Below are positions 1-9,180 of a stretch of 64,000 nt of DNA, one piece after another (position 1 is the stretch's first letter; the number at the start of each line of letters is the position of its first letter). Origin of the DNA: Scilla litardierei (taxonomy: Eukaryota; Streptophyta; Magnoliopsida; Asparagales; Asparagaceae). The translations under genes and the position numbers were made by a program. The stretch lies in contig CM061142.1 of NCBI GenBank assembly GCA_030789695.1, forward strand, positions 145,051,637 to 145,115,636, in the 5' to 3' direction. The notes under the pieces were generated by a model. It ran no database searches. It saw nothing but the letters and a program-made list of their open reading frames with translations, and was not told where the DNA came from.

Positions 1-1007
1 TTATCCAATACACCACAATAAATGATGGAGATTGGTTTATACACCCGATTCTATAGCCAATCAAAGTTTAGACAAATTTGTGTAGTGGCTTGATAGAATG
101 ATAGTCTAGATCACACAAAGATACGATAGAAATTCTTTGTGATCTAGATCTTTTCAAAAAATCCTTTAAACAAAAAAATTAAAGAGAATAATGGTAAGGA
201 TTTTGAAAACGTTTTAGCCAATAAAAATAAGAGTATGATCTTCAAAAGAATTTATAAGAAAGTATAGCAAGATCAAACAAAATCAAATTGGCTAGAGAGA
301 AAATGAGAGCTTTGAATTCAAGAGAGTTTTCACAATAGATTGATTTTCAATGTTGTATTTTTCATCAAATAATTTAGCTCTATTTATAGGGAAAAAACTG
401 AGATTTGAATTTCAAATTTTGTTTGACTTTTGTCCCAAAAATTACGGAGTAAATTGCTCAAAGGATTTCAAAATTCAAATTTAAAAACGTCTGAAATTTA
501 CAGCTGGTAGTCGACTCCCTCATATTGGTAGTCGACTCCCAGAGAGCTCCAGGAGTTCTTGATCTCTGACAGGTAGTCGACTCCCTACTATTGGTAGTCG
601 ACTCCCAGAGGAGTTTTTCCTGCTGCTCTTCTAGTCAGACAAGTAGTTAACTCCAGGGTGCGTGGAGTTTCACTACGAAAATTATGGAGTGACTAGAAAA
701 AGCTCTCGAAAATATTTTGAAGATAATTAAAAGTATTTTCGAAATTGTTTGTTTGTGTGTTTTGTCTATTTGATATGGCTTTGACAAATACCCTAAAAGA
801 CACGACACACTCACTCTAGACTCAGAACATGTCTTCGGAAGTTTGATCAATTTGGAGAAGTGAAAGCGAAGTCATGTTCGTCTTTGTCTTGGAGCGTTGA
901 AGTGTGCTTCTTTGAGTATAAGTAGAGCTTCACGAATTCTGCACACTTTAAGGGTAGTGTTGTTAGTACACTAAGCTTTCGTTTGGTGTGCTCATCATCA
1001 AAATCAC
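1..1007 (-). repeat. Sirevirus-type LTR fragment (third family)
   Basis: No coding capacity is visible. On the minus strand the segment starts near TGATTTTGATGATG (right end about 1007), has an array of GTCGAC-centred motifs and then a TATAAATA box (complement at 381-388). This is the order seen in the complete LTRs of element A: start, palindrome array, TATA followed by AGAGCT, untranslated leader. It runs off the left edge of the window, so its full length and TSD cannot be checked. The right boundary is uncertain by about 15 bases. It seems to have landed in the Gypsy-type LTR that follows. Sirevirus assignment is by architecture, not by protein. Confidence 0.55.
506..640. repeat. GTCGAC palindrome array in LTR
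   Basis: Four copies of GGTAGTCGACTCCC (core AGTCGACT is a perfect palindrome) plus one degenerate copy (AGTAGTTAACTCC) lie in pairs within about 150 bases, upstream (minus strand) of the TATA box at 381-388. The placement matches the palindrome arrays described for Sirevirus LTRs, although the flanking bases differ from the CAGTCGACTG arrays of elements A and B. Confidence 0.6.
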
Positions 1008-3067
1008 TACGTAGCGAGACTTACCTCAACACGACGCGAGAGCTACTCTGATGTCGGGTAGCGACGTCAGGGGTTAGACTCTGGTAGCACGAACGGTATG
1101 AAACGACCGGTTCTCTGTTGATAAAACACATGTTCAAATTAAGTTCGTTACAACGGAACTGGAATATTAGGCAATCCTAAAAACGTCTAATGATCCTGTT
1201 TTATTAGATTTTCTATCCTGAGACGGGGTTCATATCAATATAATAAATGTCACTAAGTTGCTAATTAAGTTAATAAACTAATCATATATAAATATATTTA
1301 AACATCGCTAATAAAACAACCTAGACTAACAACAGCTAGAAGTTGTATACAAGATATCCACCCTATAGTTTTAGCGTGTTAACATCATTTATGAAGTCCA
1401 CTGTTTTTCATTATCATTAAGTAGACTGATATCAACGTGTTATAACGAACATTTACTAATCGATGTGAAGAGATCCCTACGTTGGTACCGGGTGATCATC
1501 GCAAGATGTCCACGGCTAGAGGATGGTCAAGCGACGTGAGGGGAGGCCGTCAACAGCCCAAAGGGTGCTGGGCGTTGCTACGGAGCGAAAGAAGGTCGCT
1601 GTCGTGCGTCGGGGCCTACTGCGCGAAGAGGATGGCTTGTCGTCGCCTAGGCGGCGCTGCTGTCGCCTGGGCGGCGCTGCTGTGCACGGCCTGCAGCAGC
1701 ACAGGCGGGTCCACAGGGGATAACGGCAGAGCACAGGCGTATTACGACAGGGTCAGGTCGTTGAGGAGACTGCCGACGTGGGGAGACTGACGGGAGGGAG
1801 TCCGGACGGCGGGGAAGGTCCGGTGAGGGGTGAAGGCGAGGGAAAATTCAGGGAGATGAAGAAGACAGCGACGACCAGGGGAAAACGCGATGGAAAAGAA
1901 CCCTAGGGATATACGGGTTCTTAATGGGTTGGAGTTGCTATATGGGGTTGATTTTGGGGGTGCATTTAAGGAATAGAAGAGAGTGAGAAGAAGAAATGGG
2001 TGGAAATAGGGGTGTGACTAACAAAAATCAAATTTTCTTGTTTGATACGTAAGGATGAGATGCCCATGCTAAATAGCTTGGGGTTTGGGTAGTTTTGAGG
2101 TTAAGGGTAGAGAGTGTGTGTGTGAGGTAGGGTATAGATAAGGGGAAATGAAGATGAGCCTAGCTCAGGAATGACATCATATGAAACTTATGATTTATTA
2201 TGGTTTAATTGGGAAATTAGTGCAAAAGCGGGTCAAACGGAGCCCGATAATTATGAGAAAAATACCGGGGCGACCGTGTCGACGAGAGAATCGAAAATAA
2301 GAAGATTTGTCATGAGCTAGGATGATGGGAAATGGAACTAATAATAAAAAGGTCTAACGACAAAAGTGAAATGTACTACACCTCTTCAAACTAAATTAAT
2401 TTGTGGGAGAACGCCCTGTGAAATGACGTTCCAAAATAATTCCACAAATAAGTACTCTTCCAGAGGGTCACAACGGCATATCACATCATAGGGTTCGGAT
2501 ACAAGAAGAGTTCAAGATAGATACGCATACGAACAAAAGTACGCACACGAAAAATGTATGATCGAAAAGCGACCGAGACAATATGATTTAGTGATAGGAG
2601 AAGCATGTGGGAGAAAATGGCAAAGAATAATGAAGATGGGAGGCCAAAGAGGGAAGAAAATAGCCAAAGAGCAGGCAACACTATCGTGAGTGCAACTACA
2701 CGACCATGTTATCTTATAAGGTGAAGAAGGAGATTTCAGAAGCAGCGACCCGGCCATGTTGAAATTCAGAACAGAACACAATCTGCTCACACGGCCGTGT
2801 CACACGGCTGTGTTGAAATTTAGACAAAACAATGTTTGCTCATACGGCCATGTCGCACGGCCATGTGCCTGAAGCCACCAGGAGGCCAGAAGACCGACTA
2901 ACACGGCCGTACTTAAAAGTGGCACGGCCATGCTCGAAGCAGTGAATGGCCACTTACCCCTAGTTTTTGGCGGTGATACGGTCGTGTCGATTTATAGCAT
3001 GGCCCTGCGCCGCCAAATTTTTGTAATACTAGAAATAGAGTGTGAGTGCGATTGGGAGGGGGATCTA
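1008..3067 (-). repeat. Gypsy-type LTR fragment
   Basis: There is no credible gene; the ORFs on either strand are short and low-complexity. The block 1020-1075 is an inverted match, with a few mismatches, to 5516-5571 in the solo LTR at 4121-14872, so both belong to one broad LTR family. Read on the minus strand the order is similar to that solo LTR: an upstream (U3-like) part with ACGGCCGTG motifs, an AACCCTAG-type leader near 1900, a GC-rich tract (1500-1900), then the shared block. The left side is cut by the Sirevirus-type LTR and the right side by element M. Confidence 0.5.
2690..3010. repeat. ACGGCCGT motif cluster
   Basis: Repeated variants of CACGGCCGTG/CACGGCCATG occur about every 15-60 bases (for example around 2750, 2790-2815, 2845-2865, 2900-2935 and 2975-3005). 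The core ACGGCCGT is palindromic. The cluster lies in the U3-like part of a Gypsy-type LTR. Function is unknown; such motifs could be host-factor binding sites. Confidence 0.55.
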
Positions 3068-4120
3068 TGTAATGCCCTAAAAGCTACTGCACAAGTACTA
3101 GAGGGGGTGAATAGTACTTTAAAATAGTCAAGAGTCTAATTCCTAATTATTGTGCAATCACAAACAACTATGCGGAATTAATAAGTACAACAAGAGAATC
3201 ACAACGCAAACAAGCGATGTAATGGGTTCGGATCCACCCAAGTCTCCACGACTTGTTCCCGGTGATCCTACGTCATAGACAGCCGGATCCCTTCCGCCTA
3301 CTTGAGTTAGAATCCACTAACTCAAGGTTCCACTAAACAACTTCTTGTAGAAACTACTACAAGATCAAACAATACAACAATTCGTATCGTGACTCCCACA
3401 AACCAGGATCACGAATTTCTCTCACAAACCGAGAGAAAATCACAAACAATAGATTTAATGAAATAGAAAGTGCTTACCATAAAATCCTATGCCTTGAGAA
3501 ATACTTACGGATTTAGGGCAAGGAAGGAAGAATTGAGGAGATCATGAAACCCTAGCAATCACGAGATGAACAGTGGGAGATGGCTAGGACGATGATGATG
3601 TTCGAGATTCAATCCTTCAAAAAATGATCGTTCAAGATCTCAAAAACCCTTTGGAGAAATTAGGTCACAAAAGAGAGAGCTAGTGATTTTTGAGAGAGAG
3701 ATAAAGCCGTGAAAAAAATAATCGAATCATTGAAAATTAGATCTGAATCCAATCTCATATAAGAGAAATTTCCAAGTTTGAAACGAGTCAAACAGATATG
3801 GAAAGAATCAAAACAGATCAAGAAACATTGTGGAAATAAATTCTCCAACGGCTGGAAAATTAAAGCAACTTAATCGGTCTAAGAAGGATCACTGACCGAT
3901 TAGTTTGAGAACTAGTCGGTCGGTGAACCTTCTTGGACCGACTAGACGGTCGACAGAGGATTTAGTGAAAAAGGGAAGATAAAATAGTCGGTCTAAGAAG
4001 AAACACTAACTGACTAGTTTGACAACTAGTCGGTCGGTGAACCTTCTTGGACCGACTAATTGGTCAATAGTAAATAGGTTGAAATACACAAGGATGGTTA
4101 GTCGGTTCAAGAAGAATTTC
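3068..4120 (-). repeat. M 3' LTR, distal piece
   Basis: Its left end TGTA and the following purine-rich GAGGGGGTGAATAG stretch mirror the end of A's LTR on the complementary strand. The stretch around 3200-3300 (GGATCC, GATCCTACG, ACTTGTTCCCGG) matches the transcribed end of A's LTR. The block 3870-4115 holds repeated AGTCGGT/ACCGACT motifs. The right end is the ATTTC target duplication (4116-4120) of the solo LTR insertion. The presumed outer TSD of M would be ATCTA (3063-3067), but its partner was lost with M's 5' end. Confidence 0.75.
3865..4115. repeat. AGTCGGT palindrome array, M LTR
   Basis: Inverted pairs of AACTAGTCGGTC and GACCGACTAG-like units occur at least four times, within two imperfect tandem repeats of about 130 bases (3870-3950 and 3985-4065). 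The array continues after the solo LTR at 14878-14935. The same motif recurs upstream of M's env-like gene at 45530-45790. Confidence 0.75.
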
Positions 4121-4696
4121 TGTAACGGTCGCTTTCCGATCATACTTTGTTCGTTCACGTGCTATTGACCGTGCACGTATTTATTTTAGACTCTGTTTGT
4201 TTGTGAACACTTTGGTGTGATATGTCGTTGTGAACGTCTCTGAGAGTATTAAATTGTGGCACTAATTTGGAACGACATTTCTCGGGTCGTTCTCCCACGA
4301 TTTGATCTTATTCAAAGAGACATTGTGATTTTCACTTTTAACTTGAGACGTTTCTATTTTTAGTTTCATCACTCGACGTTGAAATTGAGATCCGTCTTCT
4401 TAGTTTCCTTTCTCTCGTCGTCCCGATTACCCCAATATTTATTTCACAATTTTTGGATTTCATTTGACCTATTTTACATTTTTAGCAAAGCTTATAATAT
4501 TTTTAACTACTAAGTTTCAAGTATTTTTAGCCAAATATAATTTCTACTATATTATAACACTTCAAACTATTTTTGACCCAAGCCCCTAGCCTTGGCCGCA
4601 CCCACACATGCTTGGGTGTTAGAGAGGGTGAATATTTGGGTTTAAAATTGTTTTTAAATTCTAATAAACCCTAGACCAAGTCAAACCCACCTACAC

Positions 4697-4706
4697 TATA
4701 TAAATA
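4697..4706 (+). promoter_or_regulatory. TATA box of solo LTR
   Basis: TATATAAATA lies about 575 bases into the LTR and is followed 30-40 bases later by an AAACAAACCCTAGCC tract, a plausible transcription start region with a telo-box-like AACCCTA motif. Confidence 0.6.
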
Positions 4707-4734
4707 CCCCCTAGGATAACCTATTTTCCCAAGA

Positions 4735-5280
4735 AAACAAACCCTAGCCGCCCCCACATCTCAAAATCCCACTTGCAACGTTCGTCGCAACCAACCCCCG
4801 CAGCCGCCCATGCCCCGACCGACGTTTTCCCTTGGTTTCTCTCGGTCTGACCGAGGCTCCGCCCCGCACCGCCTCTCCGCTCCGCACCCAGTCGCCCGCT
4901 TCGTAAACCCCCGCTTCGACCGAGAGCTTCTCTCGGTCTAACCGATCTGCTCCCCCGCTCTGCACTGCTCCCCCGCTCCGCAGCGACTCGTAGCGCCCGA
5001 CCGACGCCCTCCATCGGTCTGACCGACCCGCTCCCCCGATCCGCACCAATCCCCGCTCAGTTGCAACCCACCCCGCTGCAACCCCCGCTCCCAAGCGCCC
5101 GACCGAAGGAATCCCTCACAGCGGCCCGCTGCGATCGAGAGCCTGCATCCCCGTAGCGCTGCGACCGGTCGACCGTTGTGATCTCTCGGTCTGACCGAGA
5201 GATTCTCTCGCAGTGGCTCAGTCTGACCGAGCGACATTCGTTGCAACCCCGCATCCGTCACACCGCTTGCAACCGTGGGC
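4735..5280. other. GC-rich leader of solo LTR
   Basis: A C-rich stretch with recurring GGTCTGACCGA and GCTCCCCCGCTCCGCA-like units. It is open on several frames only because stop codons are rare. GGTCtGACC is an inverted repeat, present at 4845-4855, 4937-4943 (weaker), 5014-5024, 5189-5200 and 5222-5232. I see no gene. Confidence 0.6.
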
Positions 5281-5578
5281 CCCCCAAGTTCTCCAGAGGT
5301 GTTGTGGGTCCCCCATTGGCCCCTAGCACTACTATGGGTCCCACCTAGGTGACTCCTCTTCGTGGATTTGCCGCTTACGATGTTGCGATACGTCGTAGCC
5401 CTTCATCGCATGTCCTAGCGTTGGAATCTTGGTTCGTTGTTTTGGTTGCTGCCCAGACTATTCGAGCAAGGAATCTGATCTGAAATTTGGACTAGGAGCG
5501 TGTTCTTATATTCCAACCCCTGGCGTCGCTACCCGATGCCAGTGTAGCTTTCGCGTCGTGTTGAGGTAACGTTCTACA

Positions 5579-6098
5579 TGTTGGATATGGACGACATGTA
5601 TACACCCATGAGGGGATGTATGAGGGTATACAGACCTCGGATGTCGCGTGCATGAAAGCATGTGCTAAGGGAACCTTTTCATGTGTGAAAAGGACCACTA
5701 GATAAGTGGAAAAAGGCACATTATAAGTGCATAAAGACACTTGATAAGTGCATGAAGAAGAGGATAAGCAAGGGTATTAATATAAGCTAATAAGCTTATA
5801 TATGGTTATTTCCTAAAATAACTACCCATAAAGCCTATAAATAAGACCCAAGGGTAAGGCATTCTAGGCTTATCCTTCATGCCATAAGTTTGCATAAGGC
5901 AAACCTTTTCCTCTTCTCCCTTCCATTTAGTTCTTCTTCCAAATAGAGATTTAGACGGTAGAAACGCTGCTTCGATCCTCTGTGACGAAGTACCGACCGT
6001 TGTGGTGAATCCAAGGGCAAAGTTCAGAGACTACAGCGCAGCGTACGCTAACGTAAGTTCTCTTTCGATCCTCCATCATCGCTTGATGGGATCCAACA
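5579..6098 (+). repeat. C1 5' LTR
   Basis: TGTTGGATATGG at the start and ATCCAACA at the end. TATAAATA lies at 5836-5843. Same length as the 3' copy. Confidence 0.95.
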
Positions 6099-6099
6099 T

Positions 6100-6112
6100 T
6101 GGTATCAGAGCC
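6100..6112 (+). other. C1 primer binding site
   Basis: TGGTATCAGAGCC, one base after the 5' LTR; the standard complement of the 3' end of initiator tRNA-Met in plant copia elements. Confidence 0.92.
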
Positions 6113-8344
6113 ATACGGGTTCGCTCCGGTCTCACCGATGAATGACGTGTTATCTCTTTCACGAATGAGTTTCCTTCCATTATGGATATGGTAGGAGCGC
6201 ATCGTGATGGAGAGAACGCCAAAAGTTGTTCTTTTCACGTTAGGGTCTTTTGTCATTATGGATATGGCAAGAACTCTCTGTGATGGGAAGAACTGACCGT
6301 TCATCTCGCCAAATTTGCACTCTTCATGGATGCTGAGTCTCCATTCAATATGGAATGTGAACTCTCTTCATGTGGAGCGTGAAGTTTGCGGTCGTGAAGG
6401 TATGTTATTTTTTTTGGCACACGGCCATTGAAACATAACTACTTTCTCGATGAACGGGTGTCTCATCGGAGAAGATGGTGGTTATAAAACTTCTTATCGG
6501 AGAAGAAGATCTTTGGTGCATGATCACCATGGCCATGCGGGTAATGGTGGCAATGCACCCCCCCTCCGTGTTGAGGAGGGGGTTGGCTTCGGCCGGTTGG
6601 CTTCGGCCAATAACAACCATGCACACACCCCCCCGAAAGGGGGGGAGGACTCCAAAAAGGGAAGGCCGGTCGGCCAAGGGAAGACCGGCCGGCCAAGGCC
6701 ATGGCCAGCCCTGGCATCGGCCAGGGCCTGGCCTGTCCCTGGCCGAGGCCCTGGCCTCTGCCAGGGCCGGCGACCTGGCCGATGCCAGGGTGCCCTGTCC
6801 CTGGCCGGCCAGAGCCGGTCGAGGCCCTGGCCGAGGCCCTGGCCGATGCCAGGGCCGGCCAGGCCCTGGCCGATGCCTGGGTGCCCTGTCCCTGGCCGGC
6901 CAGAGCCGGTCGAGGCCCTGGCCGATGCCAGGGCCTGGCCGGCCCAGGCATCGGCCAGGGCCTCGGCCAGGGCCTCGACCGGCTCTGGCCGGCCAGGGAC
7001 AGGGCACCCTGGCATCAGCCAGGTCACCGGCCCTGGCAGAGGCCAGGGCCTCGGCCAGGGACATGGCCGGCCATGGCCAGGGCGCCCTGGCATCGGCCAG
7101 GGTGCCGGCCCTGGTATCGGCCAGGGCCATGGCCGGCCCTGGCCTCGGCCAGGGCCAGAGACTGGCCAGGCCAGCCCTGGCCTTTCTGCCAGGGCCATGG
7201 CCGGCCCTGTCAGAGGCCAGGGCCGTAGGCCATGGCCTCGTCTAGGACCGCAGGACATGGCCTCGTCCAGGGCCAAGGCGCCCTGGCATCGTCAGGGCAC
7301 CGGCCCTGGCATCGGGCAGGGCCTGGCCGGCCGGCCCTGGCATCGGGCAGGGCCTGGCCGACCGGCCCTGGTCGGCCCTGGCAGAGGCCAGGGACTCGGC
7401 CAGGGCCATGGCCGGCTCTGGCCAGCCAGGGCCAGGGCGACCTAGCATCGGCCAGGACCTGGCCGGCCTTGGCATCGGCCAGGACCTGGCCGGCCCTGGC
7501 GGAGGCCAGTGCCACCGGCCAGGGCCTGGTCGGCCCTGGCCTCTGCCAGGGCCAGGCCAGAGGCCGGCCCTGGCCTCTGCCAGGGCCAAGTCCGGCCCTG
7601 GCATCGGCCAGGGCCGGCCGGCCGACCAGGGCAGAGGCACCCTGGCCGGCCAGGGCCTCTGCCAGGGGTCAGAGGCAGGCCGACCGGCCAGGGCAAAGGT
7701 GCCCTGGGCTCAGCGACAACCCTAAAGGGATGGGGAGGTCTGTATGGCCGGCCCATACGGGACCGGCGGTAGTTGCATACGGCAAAACCCCATGCAACGG
7801 GAATCCGGCCTTGGCGCGGCCACGGCTCGACCCCGGCAATGGCCATGCAGTCCAACACCTCCCGCTGCAAAATACATTTGCAAAATACGTTTGAAAAATA
7901 CATTTTCAAAATACGTTTTTCAAAAACAATTTTCTGCTGCAAGTACTATAAGAGTACTATTGTTTGATAAAGTGATGGGGAAATATTAAAAGTTGTTCTA
8001 GATGGTGATTGGAATCGTAGAGACCTTTCCAATTCTAGAGCAACATCTTCAATATTTTTCGAAAGTAACTTATCAAATATTAAACTAGTCTGAAATTTCC
8101 ACATTCGATTGATTCAGCGTCTCAATGGATCATGATTCGGCCAGTGGTCTTTTGGACTAGTTTGTGGGACACCTCGGCTCTGTCTGGGGGTAGTGAACCA
8201 TGGACTAGCCATTCCCCTGGTCGGTCCGCTGGCCGAGACTGCTGAATTATGAAAATGTCTAAAATGATGACTATAAATATGAAATTTATGCAATTTTTTT
8301 GATCGAACCTTCTTTTTATACTTTTACAGCATTTTAAAGCTAAA
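6113..8344 (+). other. C1 long untranslated leader
   Basis: 2.2 kb separate the PBS from the gag start codon, whereas copia leaders are commonly much shorter. It holds a GATGG/GGATATGG-containing part (6113-6650), the GC-rich hairpin array (6660-7740) and an A/T-rich part with CAAAATACGTTT-like repeats (7868-7935). No conserved protein is seen; the long ORFs on both strands come from the stop-free GC array. Confidence 0.7.
6660..7740. repeat. GC-rich tetraloop hairpin array
   Basis: About 1.1 kb built almost only from CCCTGGC and its complement GCCAGGG, with GGCCGGCC joints. Many units form an 18-base inverted repeat CCCTGGC-N4-GCCAGGG with a 4-base spacer. Examples are 6709-6726 (ATCG), 6749-6766 (CTCT), 6837-6854 (CGAT) and 7031-7048 (AGAG). 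Units occur in both orientations, so spacers appear as complementary pairs. Base composition is extreme against the A/T-rich surroundings. The resulting Gly/Pro/Arg/Gln/Trp-rich ORFs in all frames are artefacts of the repeat. Confidence 0.88.
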
Positions 8345-9180
8345 ATGTCTTCCGCTTCCAAGAACATCGTCGCTGAGTTAAACAAAGGTGAAAAACTCAA
8401 CGGCGAGAATTACAAACTATGGTCCATGAAAATACAATATGTTCTAGAGGAGCAAGATGTGCTCTAAACTCTGAAGAACATAATGATTGAACCAGAGTTG
8501 GGCACTACGGCCCAACACAGAAGAGACAAGGAAGCTTTCGATGCTTGGTCTCGGAAGAACAAGATTGCTCTCATTACGTTGTTGTCCAGTATGGCCGATG
8601 ACATAATGCACATCTTCTGAGAGCATGACCTAGCCATGTACATATGGTCCAAGCTAGAGGAGAAGTTTGGTGGCACCTCAGTGTCCAAACTTCGTTCTTT
8701 AACTATAAGATTCGATTCATACAAGAAACATCCAGATCATTCCATGGGGAAGCATCTGCGACATATGGCGAATCTCATCTCAGAGTTAAAGGATGCAGGT
8801 CATGTGCTCACTGATGAGAAACAAATCCAAGCAGTCATACGTTCCCTACCAAATGGGTGGGACCAAATGAAGATGCATCTCACTCATAATGAGAGCATCA
8901 AGAACTTCAGCGATGTTTCTAGGCACCTCGAGTTAGAGGAAGAGCGGCTTGCGGCCGCCAAGCCAAGTGCAGAAGTGCACATGGTTGCTAGTTCCTCACA
9001 CGGGAGAATGAAACGGAAAAATCATTCGAAGTTTACTAATGAACGTAATAAGCAACCAGAGTCTACCAAGAAACCCAAATATAAGGGTGGGCACAAGAAA
9101 TGGCACAAGAAGAAGGACTTAAAGAAGATCAAGTGTTTCAAGTGCAACAAGTTAGGTCACTATGCTCGTTCATGTACGAG
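8345..9180 (+). pseudogene. gag: C1 gag (broken)
   Basis: The ATG at 8345 opens a copia Gag N-terminus (NGENYKLWSMKIQYVL). Gag forms the particle that packages the element RNA. Two in-frame stops, TAA at 8465 and TGA at 8618, interrupt it; the frame then continues through the central Gag domain (KFGGTSVSKLRSL, LPNGWDQMKMHL) to a CCHC zinc knuckle, CFKCNKLGHYARSC, at about 9133-9174. The start is chosen because the family motif follows within about 15 codons and no upstream in-frame ATG fits. It runs in frame into protease. Confidence 0.9.

Noticed and set aside
1482..1790. ORF whose peptide resembles a bacterial lipoprotein signal (ACRRLGGAAVAWAALLCTACSS)
   Set aside because: It lies in a GC-rich tract of a plant LTR fragment, has no ribosome site or neighbours, and competing ORFs are open in other frames. 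Chance resemblance.
4738..4750. Telomere-like AAACCCTAG motif
   Set aside because: A single telo-box-like word downstream of a TATA box, common in plant promoters. Not an interstitial telomere array.
4721..5261. Overlapping Arg/Gly/Ser-rich minus-strand ORFs
   Set aside because: GC-rich LTR leader with few stops. No domain, and open in several frames at once.
6405..7894. Several long overlapping ORFs (up to 331 codons) on both strands
   Set aside because: They are open in nearly every frame because the CCCTGGC/GCCAGGG array contains almost no stop codons. Peptides are pure repeat translation.
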